Notes: generated from the letters alone by a model not told the origin. A DNA stretch of 64,000 nucleotides from Frischella perrara (GCF_000807275.1 NZ_CP009056.1:2543192-2607191), one strand, 5' to 3'. Shown: positions 28,480 through 39,363, counted from the stretch's first letter. Numbers and translations: made by a program.

Positions 28480-28517
28480 AAACATTAGCAGGATTTACTT
28501 GTTTCCTGCTAATGTTT
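28480..28517. terminator. strong hairpin after ppnN
   Basis: Perfect 14-base arms AAACATTAGCAGGA and TCCTGCTAATGTTT enclose a 10-base loop. It lies 51 bases after the ppnN stop and before sodA, both on the minus strand. There is no long T-run beyond the stem, so termination is likely but not certain. Confidence 0.6.
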
Positions 28518-28568
28518 TAAGAATCAGTCATCCCAAATGAGATAACTGTATATTTTTATTGATTTTAG

Positions 28569-29951
28569 TTACTTGTCATAGCAAATTTCATAACAAGGTT
28601 TATATGCTGATCCACCCGGTAATTTCATGCGATCTTGGTCAACAAAACGACGGAGTAGTTGATCTAGTTGTTGCATAATGAGTGCATCACCTTGTAATTT
28701 AAAAGGACCATGTTTTTCAATTTCCTGCATACCCAATTCTTTAACATTGCCAGCCACAATACCCGAAAAGGCACGTCGTAAATCCGCAGCCAACTGTTCA
28801 ATGGGTTGATCTTTGTGAAGATTGAGCTTCGCCATATTTTCATGACTAGGGAAAAATGGATGTTGTAAGTCTTTGTTGATTTTTAAAGTCCAGTTAAAAC
28901 CATAAGCATCACCACTGCTTAAACGTGCTGCTTTGACTTGCTTGATGCCGTTTTTCATAATACGTGCCACTTCTTTTGGATCATCAATAACAATTTGATA
29001 CAGTTTTGATGCTTGTTCACCTAAAGTATTGTGAATAAAACTATCAATCGCTTGAAAATAATCACTACATTCTTTTGGTCCCGTTAAGACTAATGGCAAT
29101 GCTTGAGCTTTATTTGCTGGGTCAAGCAGTATACCTAAAATATACAGTAATTCTTCTGCTGTCCCCGGTCCTCCCGGAAATATGACAATACCATGCGCCA
29201 TGCGTACGAATGCTTCTAGCCGTTTTTCAATATCGGGCATAATAATCAATTCATTAACTAAGGCATTAGGGGGTTCTGCTGCGATAATAGACGGTTCTGT
29301 TAAACCAACAAAGCGACTATCCTTATAACGTTGCTGAGCATGACCGACTGCCGCCCCTTTCATTGGCGCTTCCATAATACCTGGACCACAACCCGTGCAG
29401 ATATTCAATTCTCGCAATCCTAACTGCATACCAACTTGTCGAGCATAATAGTATTCTGTTTCATTAACGGAATGACCACCCCAACATACGACCATATTCG
29501 GGTCTTCCCCAACATGAAGCGCATTAGCATTACGCAAAATTGAAAAGACTAAATTGGTAATATAAAAAGTGCTATGCTCATTAAATAGTTCCGTCGTTAA
29601 TAATCCCTTAACCGAGGCAATTTGACTATTAACAAATAAAATATCGCGTAGAACTGCAAAAAGGTTAGCTTGAATTGAACGAATTATTTTACCGTCAACA
29701 AAAGCACTCTGAGGTGGATCCACTAATTCTAATTTAACCCCTCGCTCTTTACTGATTACATTTATTTCAAAAGATAAAAACCGATCTAGTAATTGTTTAG
29801 TATTATCAGTTTTACTACCAGCATTTAGGGTAGCCAACGAGCAATTGCGATAGAGTTGATATAGTTCACTGCTCGCAGAACGCTTTAACATATCTACTTC
29901 AATTTGTGACAATAGATCCATTGAACCTAATGGACTAATTTGGGTAATCAC
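28569..29951 (-). CDS. ppnN: nucleotide 5'-monophosphate nucleosidase PpnN
   Basis: A 460-residue protein (454 in E. coli, formerly YgdH). PpnN cleaves purine and pyrimidine monophosphates to base and ribose-5-phosphate and is stimulated by (p)ppGpp. The central lysine-decarboxylase-like (LOG) domain is seen in [34 protein letters not shown] and the signature [17 protein letters not shown]- and C-terminal regions match the family's regulatory domains. It is divergent from syd, the same neighbourhood as in E. coli. Confidence 0.94.
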   Translation of the reverse strand: MITQISPLGSMDLLSQIEVDMLKRSASSELYQLYRNCSLATLNAGSKTDNTKQLLDRFLSFEINVISKERGVKLELVDPPQSAFVDGKIIRSIQANLFAVLRDILFVNSQIASVKGLLTTELFNEHSTFYITNLVFSILRNANALHVGEDPNMVVCWGGHSVNETEYYYARQVGMQLGLRELNICTGCGPGIMEAPMKGAAVGHAQQRYKDSRFVGLTEPSIIAAEPPNALVNELIIMPDIEKRLEAFVRMAHGIVIFPGGPGTAEELLYILGILLDPANKAQALPLVLTGPKECSDYFQAIDSFIHNTLGEQASKLYQIVIDDPKEVARIMKNGIKQVKAARLSSGDAYGFNWTLKINKDLQHPFFPSHENMAKLNLHKDQPIEQLAADLRRAFSGIVAGNVKELGMQEIEKHGPFKLQGDALIMQQLDQLLRRFVDQDRMKLPGGSAYKPCYEICYDK

Positions 29952-30016
29952 AGCGCACCTCTCTTTGATTTTAAGTTATATCTCGGTACTTCTTACGTAG
30001 CAAATGCCTCATCAAA

Positions 30017-30037
30017 AATGCGTACTTTCTACGCATT
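30017..30037. repeat. inverted repeat between ppnN and syd
   Basis: Perfect 8-base arms AATGCGTA and TACGCATT flank CTTTC in the 190-base divergent region. It could be an operator or a leader hairpin; nothing tells which. Confidence 0.45.
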
Positions 30038-30141
30038 GATTCCACTCTAGAGATTTTTCGCTACAATATTGTTTATCGATTCATTCAGCATAGCTAATTT
30101 AGCCTTAAAACTAAAGCGATTATTTAAACAACAGGACGATT

Positions 30142-30684
30142 ATGACTAAACCATCTCTAGCACTTAAAGACTTTACACAACGATATGTTGATGAATGGCA
30201 AGCCACCTGTCACCATGATCCTAAAAGTTACGAACTATATGATATTGCTTCTCCTTGCATAACCAGTACTCATGATTCAGCGGTATTTTGGCGCCCTGTA
30301 CCGGCTCAAGATCATTCACTCACGATTGTGGAACAAGTTATTTTCATCACCCTACACCCAGATGCGCATGATTTTTATCAAACCCAATATGCTGGTGATA
30401 TGGCTGCCACATTCAATGGTTTAACTCTAACATTAATTCAGATCTGGAATGATGATGATTTTTCACGTTTAGAGCAAAACTTGATTGCGCACCTTAATAT
30501 GCAAAAAAAACTCAAACGTCGCCCATCAGTATTTATTGCATCAACATCAGATAATACTGAAATTATTACGATCGATAATCAAACGGGTAACATTATGTTG
30601 GAAAGACTTGTTGATAATGAAAATCAAATTCTAGCTGATAATTTAGCTGAATTCTTGGCACAATTAAAACCTATTGCTCAATAG
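30142..30684 (+). CDS. syd: SecY-interacting protein Syd
   Basis: A 180-residue cytoplasmic protein (181 in E. coli). Syd binds SecY and is thought to check or stabilise the translocon. Family sequence is evident: [14 protein letters not shown] at the start, SPCIx[22 protein letters not shown] in the middle, and [11 protein letters not shown] at the end. An AGGACGA site precedes the ATG. Confident by sequence and by its divergent neighbour ppnN. Confidence 0.94.
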   Translation: MTKPSLALKDFTQRYVDEWQATCHHDPKSYELYDIASPCITSTHDSAVFWRPVPAQDHSLTIVEQVIFITLHPDAHDFYQTQYAGDMAATFNGLTLTLIQIWNDDDFSRLEQNLIAHLNMQKKLKRRPSVFIASTSDNTEIITIDNQTGNIMLERLVDNENQILADNLAEFLAQLKPIAQ

Positions 30685-30739
30685 GATTTTTCAAGCGTAT
30701 AATAAAAAGCTGAGTATAAAAATAACGATTGAGGTCAGC

Positions 30740-31936
30740 ATGTTCGAGAGTTTAGTTAAAGCGCCGGCCGATCCTATATTAGGATTAGCTGATATCTATA
30801 AAGCCGATGAGCGTGTCCATAAAATCAATTTGAGTGTGGGTGTTTATAAGGATGAAAATACTGTTACGCCTATTTTAAACAGTGTCAAAAAAGCTGAATC
30901 TTATTTATTAGAAAATGAACAGAGTAAATCCTATCTACCTATTGAAGGATTAGCGACATTCAATCTTGCAACCCAACAGCTTATTTTGGGAAATGATAGC
31001 CCATTAATTCAAGACAACCGTGTTAAAACTGCCCAAGCTCCCGGCGGGACGGCGGCTTTAAGAATCATGGCTGATTTCCTATTTAATAAGACTAAAACCA
31101 AACGAATTTGGCTAAGTCAACCAACTTGGCCTAATCATCGCGGTGTTTTCCATTCCGCAGGGCTTGAAGTTAAAGAATACCGTTATTATGATCCACAAAA
31201 TCATAATATTGCATTTGATGCTTTGCTTAGCGATCTCGAAAATATTCCTGAAGGAGATGCGGTACTTTTCCATGGATGTTGTCATAATCCAACGGGTATT
31301 GATCCAACCGCAGAACAATGGCAACAGATCTTAGCCGTCGCCACCAAAAAACGTTGGTTACCAGTCTTTGACTTAGCCTATCAAGGTTTTGGGGGGGGAC
31401 TTGAAGAAGATGTGGTCGGTGTCCGTTTATTTGCTAATGCGCTGCCGGAATTACTGATTGCTAGCTCCTATTCCAAGAATTTTGGACTTTATAATGAACG
31501 CGTTGGGGCGTTGACACTGATCGCTGAAAATGCAGATATTGCCGATAAGGCATTTAGTCAAGTTAAAACCATTATTCGAACAAACTATTCAAATCCTCCT
31601 TCTCATGGTGGTAATATTGTTGCTCATATTCTAAATAATCCAGAGCTCAAAGAAGAATGGATTGCCGAATTAACAGTAATGCGTCAACGTATTCACCGTA
31701 TGCGACAATTATTTGTTAAAACCTTGCAAGAAAAAGGCACTAATCAAGATTTTAGTTTTATTGTTAAGCAAAACGGTATGTTTTCATTTAGTGGACTTAC
31801 TGAAGAACAAGTATTAACGTTAAGAAATGATTACGGTATCTATATCGTTAATTCTGGTCGAATTAATGTAGCAGGAATGACACTTGATAATATGTCTCTT
31901 TTATGTGAGTCAATTGTTAAAGTGTTGGCCTTGTAA
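30740..31936 (+). CDS. aspC: aspartate aminotransferase AspC
   Basis: A 398-residue PLP enzyme (396 in E. coli) that interconverts aspartate and oxaloacetate with glutamate and 2-oxoglutarate. The PLP lysine is Lys246 in [16 protein letters not shown]. Other family marks are [18 protein letters not shown] and FDLAYQGF. The ATG at 30740 has GAGGT just upstream and gives the standard [18 protein letters not shown] start; the open frame continues 22 codons upstream, overlapping the end of syd, but that part is not conserved. Closer to AspC than to TyrB. Confidence 0.95.
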   Translation: MFESLVKAPADPILGLADIYKADERVHKINLSVGVYKDENTVTPILNSVKKAESYLLENEQSKSYLPIEGLATFNLATQQLILGNDSPLIQDNRVKTAQAPGGTAALRIMADFLFNKTKTKRIWLSQPTWPNHRGVFHSAGLEVKEYRYYDPQNHNIAFDALLSDLENIPEGDAVLFHGCCHNPTGIDPTAEQWQQILAVATKKRWLPVFDLAYQGFGGGLEEDVVGVRLFANALPELLIASSYSKNFGLYNERVGALTLIAENADIADKAFSQVKTIIRTNYSNPPSHGGNIVAHILNNPELKEEWIAELTVMRQRIHRMRQLFVKTLQEKGTNQDFSFIVKQNGMFSFSGLTEEQVLTLRNDYGIYIVNSGRINVAGMTLDNMSLLCESIVKVLAL

Positions 31937-31947
31937 CTCATATCCGT

Positions 31948-31975
31948 CACGCTATTTAAATTGTTAAATAGCGTG
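31948..31975. terminator. hairpin after aspC
   Basis: Perfect 12-base arms CACGCTATTTAA and TTAAATAGCGTG with loop ATTG start 12 bases after the aspC stop. The stem is strong but has no T-run, so it may slow or end transcription or protect the mRNA 3' end. Confidence 0.6.
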
Positions 31976-32100
31976 GCAACATCTATACTTCCCTTTAGTA
32001 AACAAGCTATTAAAGCAATATTTGGTTTGTTAACCCAAACTAAGTACCATTTAAAAGTAAGTAACATTTAACTATAACATTCATTGTTGAGAAACGTTTT

Positions 32101-33450
32101 ATGAAAGCAGATCGTTCGGTTATCGATCAATCACTCTTTTCTTTAAGTTGGCCAATTTTTATTGATATTTTCTTACATTTTTCCACGTTATTAATTAATA
32201 CCTATATGATAGGTCACGAATCTATCTCAATGGTCGCTGCTACTACCATTGGTAATCAGTTTTTTGATATTTTTATTCCGATTTTTAATTTCATTGGTAT
32301 TGGATGTAGTGTTGTTGTTGCACAACATTTGGGAGCCAAAAATTATCAACAGGCACGTCATGCTATCCATTTATCCATCGCTTTCAATCTTGTTCTTGGC
32401 TTAATTTGCTATTTATTTATCTTATTAGCGGGATATCACGTATTGATAGTTATGAATACACCAAAAACAATCCTAGATTTAAGTTATGACTACTTTCATA
32501 TTTTGGGTATCTGTTTATTTTTCGAAGCCATTGGTCTTATTATGGCGTCGTGTATTCGCGTTTATGGTTATTCAAAATCGGTTATGTATGTTTCATTAAT
32601 TATGAATATTACAACTGTCGTGGGTAATATATTGGTGCTTTATGGTTATTGGGGATTTCCTAAATTAGGATTAGTTGGTGTAGCTTGGTCAACAGTAATT
32701 GGTCGTGTAGTCAATGTTTTATTGCTTAGTATTATTCTCTTTTGTCATCTAAAAATTAAAGCGGAATTGCGATTATTTATCCAATGGAATAAGAACGTTT
32801 TAAAGCAAATTTTACAAATTGGCTTACCTTCTGCGGGTGAAAATTTGCTATGGACGGGTCAGGTATTAGTTATGACCGCCTTTATTAGTTTAATGGGAGA
32901 AACGGCATTAGCCGCGCAGGCACTCTATCTACAACTTGCTTATTTTATGATGCTATTTGCCATTGCGATTGGTATCGGTAATGAAATTATAGTTGGTCAT
33001 TTGGTTGGTGCAAAACAATTCGAATTAGCCTATAAGCGAACATTTAGTAGCCTTAAATTGGGAATGATTGTCACCGTTGTTGTGGTACTTCCGTTTTTCT
33101 TCTTCAGAGAACTTATCGTTATATTATTCACCGATAATAGTGATGTGATGCGTATCTTATTACCAATTTTTATTTTATCTATCTTCCTTGAACCGGGACG
33201 CACACAAAATATCATTATGGTTAATGCACTAAGAGCAGCCGGCGATGCTCGTTTCCCTTTCTATATGGCAATCATCTTTATGTGGGGCGTTGCTATTCCT
33301 ATTGGCTATATTCTTGGTATTACATTTCAAATGGGTTTATTGGGGATATGGATCGCTTTTGCTTGCGACGAATGGCTACGCGGACTAGCAAATGCTTGGC
33401 GTTGGAAATCAAAAAAATGGCAAAATAACCGTCTTAACATTGATTCATAA
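32101..33450 (+). CDS. MATE-family multidrug/toxin exporter
   Basis: A 449-residue inner-membrane protein with about twelve hydrophobic segments arranged as two similar halves, the hallmark of MATE exporters, which expel cationic drugs or metabolites in exchange for Na+ or H+. Repeated family patterns are visible: NTYMIGHESISMVAATTIG and VVVAQHLGAKN in the first half, and IIVGHLVGAKQFELA and NALRAAGDARFPFYM in the second. I cannot fix the subfamily or substrate from sequence alone; the second-half sequence resembles YeeO/DinF-like members more than NorM. It appears to be transcribed alone. Confidence 0.9.
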   Translation: MKADRSVIDQSLFSLSWPIFIDIFLHFSTLLINTYMIGHESISMVAATTIGNQFFDIFIPIFNFIGIGCSVVVAQHLGAKNYQQARHAIHLSIAFNLVLGLICYLFILLAGYHVLIVMNTPKTILDLSYDYFHILGICLFFEAIGLIMASCIRVYGYSKSVMYVSLIMNITTVVGNILVLYGYWGFPKLGLVGVAWSTVIGRVVNVLLLSIILFCHLKIKAELRLFIQWNKNVLKQILQIGLPSAGENLLWTGQVLVMTAFISLMGETALAAQALYLQLAYFMMLFAIAIGIGNEIIVGHLVGAKQFELAYKRTFSSLKLGMIVTVVVVLPFFFFRELIVILFTDNSDVMRILLPIFILSIFLEPGRTQNIIMVNALRAAGDARFPFYMAIIFMWGVAIPIGYILGITFQMGLLGIWIAFACDEWLRGLANAWRWKSKKWQNNRLNIDS

Positions 33451-33673
33451 TTTGGAATAGTTGCTCATTACAATTGCATTTTTAATTTTATAGCGTACAA
33501 CATAGAAATGATTACTTAAAATATTAGAAATCTATAAAATTATACTGAACATACTAGTTGTAAAAATCATCCAGATGCGATGAACTTATGTTCATTAAGC
33601 ATCAAGATGATAATTATTTCTAGCATAATGTTTTACTAGCATCGATGTAACTTTTTATTCTTCACTTATCCGC

Positions 33674-35236
33674 TTAAGGTGAAACGCAAATTGCTTGGGC
33701 GGTAAGATTTTTACCACCTCTTATAACCTGCCCACTCGAATTATCAATTAAGTATGGCAGATTATTATCCCCTTGATAATTAACACCCCAAGACTTCATT
33801 AATGTGACATTACTGTCTGAATATTCATTGGTATTTTTTAAATCGCCCCATTCTGCTAATAAACCACCACCAATTCGTCTTTGATAATTGTTTGGTTGCC
33901 CTAGAAGACCACCTTCCCAAGCTGAATCAGGTGCATTTGCATTTGTTAGATCACCGATAAGCGGTAATTTATAGCCAATACTTTCGCAATAGTCTTTAGC
34001 TTCTGAATATATCACTCCTTTCTTGTTATTATTTGAGTTCGGTTTAACAATAAACCATTGTGCAATTTTAAAGGTATAGAGCTTAGTTTTTTTACTTTGA
34101 TCAGTAAAGATGGTGAAAGTAGTTGGGATAAATGTGTCTTGTGGTAGTATAGTGTTTGAGTTAGGGCCATGTAAGGTTATTTTAGCAATTACTTTTTTAT
34201 TTTCTGAAAAGGGAGTAATAGCTAAACGTAATTTAGAATCACTTGGCTCTGTTGTATATGTCATGTCATTAACCTTAGTTTCCGCCATCGTTAAATAAAA
34301 CCAAAGATTATCCATACCACTGGTTGGGAAATTTAGTGAAGGTTGATCAATATTTTGAGGTAAGAATCCTTTATCAAAATCCCACTGATTTGCCGGTCCA
34401 TTAAAACTATCACTATTATTCACCCCGCCATTAGATTTCAAATAAGGTGTAACCCAACAGGCTGAAGGTTCAATTTTGTGTTGAATAAAAAAGTCGATGT
34501 AAGGTAGACCATCAAACTTAATTTTTTTAGGGAATCCATACATAGTTGATATTAAAGAATCACTAGTAAGGGTTAAAGTTATCCTATAATATTTTGAATC
34601 ACAAGCAACAAACCGAGCATCTCGCCTTACAGTATGGTTTTCATCATTAGAAATTCGTACTTTTATTTTACCTTCGCCTGACATATTTTGATCACCATCG
34701 TCATCTACTCCCCATTTACTTGATAATTCAGCTAAGTTAATAAATTGAAAATTACTTGTGTCATATGATGCAGTTATAGGAACCGGTAATAGAATCTGTT
34801 CAAACGTTTTTACCGTTTCTGGTACTGTATAAGGGTTATCTTCTTCAGAAGTATTATTGATTGGATCATATATCTTTAGCTTATCCGCATCATAAAACGC
34901 CATATAAAATAGATCGTCACTATTATGTACTTTTCTTTTTTCACCATTTTCAAATTCGAATAACAAATAAGGAGCCGTCCCTTGAATAGGGTTTTCTGTT
35001 TGTTTCGACAAATTTCCCCATGCGACACAACTTCCCATAAGACTGAAAATTAATAACAATCGAAAAATTTGACAAAATACCATCGTCAAATACCGATAAC
35101 TTTTATTAATAACTTCATCTGGCATTGCTACAAACACGTTTGTTTTTTGGTGAAGGACATCCACCGCATTTATCGTATTATGGTAGTAAAATTTAGGTAT
35201 TATAAAAGATAAAGAAGCGTGATCGATGTGACGCAT
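33674..35236 (-). CDS. DUF823-like secreted adhesin/surface protein
   Basis: A 520-residue exported protein resembling the adhesion domain (DUF823) of enterobacterial invasin-like proteins. Supporting segments are FQFINLAELSSKWGVDDDGDQ, the FPTSGMDNLWFYL region, and a C-terminal lectin-like part with CESIGYKLPLIGDLTNA and AICVSP at the end, where two cysteines could form a disulfide. A hydrophobic signal-like segment (CQIFRLLLIFSLMGSCVAWG) lies unusually far in, at about residues 55-74, after a polar extension. I used the ATG at 35236, which has AAAGGA upstream; a TTG at 35269 and an ATG at 35083 are alternatives, the last putting the signal at the very N-terminus. There is no beta-barrel here, so its anchor is unclear. 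Confidence 0.72.
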   Translation of the reverse strand: MRHIDHASLSFIIPKFYYHNTINAVDVLHQKTNVFVAMPDEVINKSYRYLTMVFCQIFRLLLIFSLMGSCVAWGNLSKQTENPIQGTAPYLLFEFENGEKRKVHNSDDLFYMAFYDADKLKIYDPINNTSEEDNPYTVPETVKTFEQILLPVPITASYDTSNFQFINLAELSSKWGVDDDGDQNMSGEGKIKVRISNDENHTVRRDARFVACDSKYYRITLTLTSDSLISTMYGFPKKIKFDGLPYIDFFIQHKIEPSACWVTPYLKSNGGVNNSDSFNGPANQWDFDKGFLPQNIDQPSLNFPTSGMDNLWFYLTMAETKVNDMTYTTEPSDSKLRLAITPFSENKKVIAKITLHGPNSNTILPQDTFIPTTFTIFTDQSKKTKLYTFKIAQWFIVKPNSNNNKKGVIYSEAKDYCESIGYKLPLIGDLTNANAPDSAWEGGLLGQPNNYQRRIGGGLLAEWGDLKNTNEYSDSNVTLMKSWGVNYQGDNNLPYLIDNSSGQVIRGGKNLTAQAICVSP

Positions 35237-35688
35237 TATGGCTATTTCCTTTGTCTGTTTTTTAACCAAGCTATATTATTTTTTAGACTAAAAATACAGC
35301 TATTTTTGTGCTAACATATTAAATAATATAGATTTTTTTTGCAACTTATGTTTTTGTTTTACTTGGTAAAATGAGATATATAGGAAAGCAATAATATTGT
35401 CACAATAGTGAGCATATATCCCAAAAATCATTAAATGATTAATGAGAAGATTGTTTAGTGCGTACTGATTTATAATTAGTGAGATTAACTCATATCACTA
35501 GGATAATAATTTAATCGGCAGTGAAACTTAATTATCACTAATTTTGTGGTTAATATCTTAATACTTAAAAAGTGATTTTTCAACTAACTTATTAAATTAT
35601 AATAAATTATTTATAAAATAACTTATAGTGGAATCGTAATTATTTATCATCTAAAATAGAGATGACCATTTATTGATAGGGTAAATCT
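35237..35688. other. gene-free divergent region upstream of ypfJ
   Basis: 452 very AT-rich bases between the surface-protein gene and ypfJ. No open frame of note and no hairpin I could defend. High A+T upstream of a surface-protein gene would suit H-NS-type silencing, but that is speculation. Confidence 0.5.
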
Positions 35689-36534
35689 ATGCGCTGGCAA
35701 AATAAACGCGAAAGCACTAATATTGAGGATCGCCGTTCACAAACAAGCAGCCAATTAGGTAATATTCCACTTCGTGGTAAAAGTGGATTGATAGTATTCA
35801 TTATCATTTTAGTGGCTGGTTATTACGGCGTTGATTTGACCGGTTTATTAAATAGTACCACCGTGACACCTACCGATCAGAGTGTTTCCTATTCTCAAGA
35901 GGATGAAGAGGCAACCAGATTTACCTCCGTTATTTTGGCATCAACCGAAGATTATTGGTCACAAGAATTTCACCGTTTAGGTAAATCATACACCCCCGCC
36001 AAATTAGTTCTTTATCGAGGTTCTACCCGAACTGGTTGTGGTGTTGGTCAATCTATAATGGGGCCTTTTTACTGTAGTGCAGATCGCACGCTTTACCTTG
36101 ATCTCTCTTTTTATCAAGAAATGAAACAACGTTTGGGTGGAGGTGGTGAATTTGCACAGGGTTATGTTATTGCGCATGAGGTCGCTCATCATGTACAGAA
36201 CTTACTGGGTACTTTTGATTATGTAGCTAATTTACGACAAGGTAATTCTTCCGCCGGTAAAAATCAATTGTCTGTTAAACTTGAACTACAAGCCGATTGC
36301 TATGCCGGGATGTGGGGACACGCAATGCAACAAGAGAATATTTTAGAGGTGGGTGATATTGATACGGCATTAAAAACGGCTCAAGCAATTGGTGATGATC
36401 GGTTACAAAAACAACAACAAGGCTATGTTGTACCCGACAGTTTTACTCATGGCACTTCTCAACAACGTTATAATTGGTTCAAACGTGGCTTTGACAGTGG
36501 TAATATAAAAAACTGTGATACTTTTGCGGATTAA
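35689..36534 (+). CDS. ypfJ: YpfJ-family neutral zinc metallopeptidase
   Basis: A 281-residue protein of the KPN_02809/YpfJ family. The N-terminus [16 protein letters not shown] is typical and is followed by one membrane segment at about residues 32-50, so the bulk probably faces the periplasm. The zinc motif HEVAH is at residues 163-167, with [12 protein letters not shown] downstream supplying the likely third ligand. A Cys pair in [17 protein letters not shown] is conserved in the family. The physiological substrate is not established. A TAGGGTAA site lies before the ATG. Confidence 0.92.
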   Translation: MRWQNKRESTNIEDRRSQTSSQLGNIPLRGKSGLIVFIIILVAGYYGVDLTGLLNSTTVTPTDQSVSYSQEDEEATRFTSVILASTEDYWSQEFHRLGKSYTPAKLVLYRGSTRTGCGVGQSIMGPFYCSADRTLYLDLSFYQEMKQRLGGGGEFAQGYVIAHEVAHHVQNLLGTFDYVANLRQGNSSAGKNQLSVKLELQADCYAGMWGHAMQQENILEVGDIDTALKTAQAIGDDRLQKQQQGYVVPDSFTHGTSQQRYNWFKRGFDSGNIKNCDTFAD

Positions 36535-36591
36535 TTAGGATATAACCACTTACTCTTTTAAAGGATTAAGCATTAATAGGTAAAGTGATTT

Positions 36592-37018
36592 TATTGTCAT
36601 TTTTATTACTCCGTTAATCGCATCTTTAGTCTGGTAAAGGGCTTATTTATTTCTACTTGTGTGGTGTGGTTTTGTTTATTTAATTATGGATTATTTTTCG
36701 CCGTGCCATACACAAGATATTCACTGAGTCTTTTAGCTGTATTGTTAATTAGTCTATGAGGTTGCTTATTTTTTTCTTATATACTTCATTTTATTCGTCA
36801 AATGGAAATTTGTCGTTGCAATAATAGTATTTTTGTTATGTCTAATCTCAAAAACTGATTATTTAGGATACTTTGCCGGTTCTTTAATTCCTTTTGTACT
36901 TGTGATGTTACATTTTGAGCTTTGGATTATAATTGGTCAGACTGCCTTAATCAGTGTTTCATTCGGTTTTGTCACCCAATTATTGAATGTATGGATTACT
37001 GGTAAAAATATCAATTAA
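36592..37018 (+). pseudogene. probable frameshifted small membrane-protein gene
   Basis: Two overlapping plus-strand frames read as one hydrophobic protein split by a shift. The first, from about 36592 to the TGA at 36755-36757, gives GLFISTCVVWFC and YSLSLLAVLLISL. The second, open from 36749 to the TAA at 37016-37018, continues with YFFLIYFILFVKWKFVVAI, then FAGSLIPFVLVM and TQLLNVWITGK. Joined, they would give a protein of about 140 residues with four or five membrane segments. Neither part has a convincing start codon and binding site. An in-frame TTG at 36833 could start a 61-residue product. I do not recognise the family. Confidence 0.4.
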
Positions 37019-37066
37019 TCAAAATGTGCTAAAATAAAACCCACCTTTTATTGATTTGATAGCATT

Positions 37067-39256
37067 ATGTTAATTGCCAAAGTTGTTTTACCCATTAGAT
37101 TACATCAAATTTTCGATTATATCGTACCCGATAATTTGTGTACTATTGTCGGTGCCGGGCAACGAATTAAAGTCCCTTTTGGTAATCGACAAGCTATCGG
37201 AATTATTACCGCATTAAGTAAGGATAGTGAATTTGAATTAGATAAACTAAAAACTATCCATAGTATAATAGATAATCAAACTCTTTTTTCTGCAAAAATA
37301 TGGCAACTTTTAAATTGGGCTGCCAATTATTATCATTACCCACTGGGGGAAGTTTTATTTCACGCATTACCTATCTTATTACGTCAAGGTAAACTTGCTG
37401 CGCTTCAAGAAACACAAATTTGGCAACTGACGGAAAAAGGTAGACATTTCGATACACAATTGTTGTCTCGCTCAATTAAACAACAAGCGCTATTAAATTT
37501 ATTGCAGGCTGATCAACCCGTTGATAATCAAGACTTTTCTCCTGCTATATTTAAAGGTCTACAAGATAAACAATTAATTGAAAAGGTGGCGATTTCATCT
37601 ATTACCAATGACTGGCGAATTGACTTTCAACCGCAACATATGCCTTTCCAACTTAATCAACAACAACATACGGCGATTAATGAAATAGTACGACAATTAG
37701 ATAAATTTACTGCCTTTTTATTAGAAGGCGTAACCGGATCAGGGAAAACAGAAGTCTATCTACAAGCCATTCAATCTGTGCTTGCGCAAGGTCGGCAGGC
37801 CTTAGTATTAGTACCTGAAATAGGACTGACACCACAAACGATTAAACGATTTCAACAACGTTTCAATGTACCAATCGTTGTTTTGCATTCAGCGATGAGT
37901 GATAAAGCGCGTTTGGCAGCTTGGTTGCAATGTCGTACTGGCGACATTGCTATTGTAATTGGAACGCGCTCGGCATTATTTACGCCATTTTCTAATCTTG
38001 GCATGATTATTGTTGATGAAGAGCATGATAGTTCTTTTAAACAGCAAGAAGGTTGGCGATACCATGCGCGTGATCTCGCTATATTGCGAGCCAAGATTGA
38101 ACAAATACCTATCGTGTTAGGCTCTGCTACGCCTTCATTAGAAACTCTAAATAATGCATATAATCAACGTTATCGTCATTTATTGCTTACCGAAAGAGCG
38201 GGAAATGCGCAATTAGCTAAACAGACAATCTTAGATATAAAAGGGTTAGTACTAACAGCCGGGTTATCTCAACCTCTTACTGCTAAAATTAAGCAACATT
38301 TGGCTAACAATAATCAGGTCATGCTATTTTTAAATCGTCGTGGTTTTTCACCATTATTAATTTGTCATGATTGTGGTTGGATCGCTGAATGCCCGCGGTG
38401 TGATAGACCTTTTACTTATCACCAAAAGCAGCATAAATTAATTTGTCACCATTGCGATACTCCAAGAACGATACCAACTCAATGCCCTAAATGTGGGTCT
38501 ACACATTTAGTCCCAATCGGATTTGGTACAGAACAGTTAGAGCAACAACTCAATATCTTATTTCCGACCATTCCTGTAACTCGAATTGATCGTGATTCAA
38601 CCCAAAAGAAAGGGAGTTTAGATCAATATTTACAAGCAATTGGTAAAGGAGGTAAACATATTTTAGTTGGTACTCAAATTCTAGCTAAGGGTCATCATTT
38701 TCCAGATGTAACACTTGTAGGTATTGTGGATGTGGATGGTGCATTATTTTCTAGCGATTTTCGGGCAACCGAACGTTTTGCTCAAATATATATGCAAGTT
38801 TCGGGTCGGGCTGGGCGTGAGAATAAAACAGGTGAAGTGATTCTGCAAACCTATCATCCTGAACACCCTTTATTGAATAATCTATTGCATAACGGCTATT
38901 CGGCTTTTGCAAAGCAAACATTGGCAGAAAGAAAAAGTACATTATTACCACCCTTTAGTTATCAAGCCTTAATCCATGCTGCTGATCGTAATAATCAATA
39001 CGCCCCACAATTATTGCAGAAAATAGTTGATTGGTTACATACTTACCATACTGATCCTTCTTTATGGTTATTAGGACCAAGTCCAGCAAATCAACCTAAA
39101 AAAGCGGGCTATTATCGATGGCAGTTATTACTACAACATGGTCAACGCGCTAAACTGCAAGCTATTTTGAGCGAGTTAGTCATAATGATTGAAAAATGGT
39201 CGGAAGCAAAAAATAGCCGTTGGAGTATTGATGTCGACCCTATTGATGGTTGGTAA
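37067..39256 (+). CDS. priA: primosomal replication restart helicase PriA
   Basis: A 729-residue 3'-to-5' DNA helicase (732 in E. coli) that recognises stalled forks and D-loops and reloads the replisome. Visible features: N-terminal DNA-binding domain (VVLPIRLHQIFDYIVP), Walker A GVTGSGKTEVY near residue 225, DEEH in IIVDEEHDSSF, a zinc-binding insert with paired cysteines (CHDCGWIAECPRC, CHHCDT, CPKC), and the helicase motif QVSGRAGR. It is transcribed alone and is closed by a bidirectional terminator. Confidence 0.97.
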   Translation: MLIAKVVLPIRLHQIFDYIVPDNLCTIVGAGQRIKVPFGNRQAIGIITALSKDSEFELDKLKTIHSIIDNQTLFSAKIWQLLNWAANYYHYPLGEVLFHALPILLRQGKLAALQETQIWQLTEKGRHFDTQLLSRSIKQQALLNLLQADQPVDNQDFSPAIFKGLQDKQLIEKVAISSITNDWRIDFQPQHMPFQLNQQQHTAINEIVRQLDKFTAFLLEGVTGSGKTEVYLQAIQSVLAQGRQALVLVPEIGLTPQTIKRFQQRFNVPIVVLHSAMSDKARLAAWLQCRTGDIAIVIGTRSALFTPFSNLGMIIVDEEHDSSFKQQEGWRYHARDLAILRAKIEQIPIVLGSATPSLETLNNAYNQRYRHLLLTERAGNAQLAKQTILDIKGLVLTAGLSQPLTAKIKQHLANNNQVMLFLNRRGFSPLLICHDCGWIAECPRCDRPFTYHQKQHKLICHHCDTPRTIPTQCPKCGSTHLVPIGFGTEQLEQQLNILFPTIPVTRIDRDSTQKKGSLDQYLQAIGKGGKHILVGTQILAKGHHFPDVTLVGIVDVDGALFSSDFRATERFAQIYMQVSGRAGRENKTGEVILQTYHPEHPLLNNLLHNGYSAFAKQTLAERKSTLLPPFSYQALIHAADRNNQYAPQLLQKIVDWLHTYHTDPSLWLLGPSPANQPKKAGYYRWQLLLQHGQRAKLQAILSELVIMIEKWSEAKNSRWSIDVDPIDGW

Positions 39257-39312
39257 TCATAGAATACCAATTATGATATCGTTCAGATATTTATGCTGTA
39301 GGATATTTACCA

Positions 39313-39345
39313 TAAAAAAACCCACTATAAGTAGTGGGCTTTTTA
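39313..39345. terminator. bidirectional terminator between priA and fbaA
   Basis: Stem CCCACTA / TAGTGGG with loop TAAG, flanked by seven As on one side and CTTTTT on the other, lies between the convergent ends of priA and fbaA and can serve both. Confidence 0.9.
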
Positions 39346-39363
39346 ATATCAAAATATGATAAA

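Noticed and set aside
33451-33673. Terminator between the MATE gene and the surface-protein gene
   Set aside because: The 223-base convergent gap has no stem with a T-run that I could defend.
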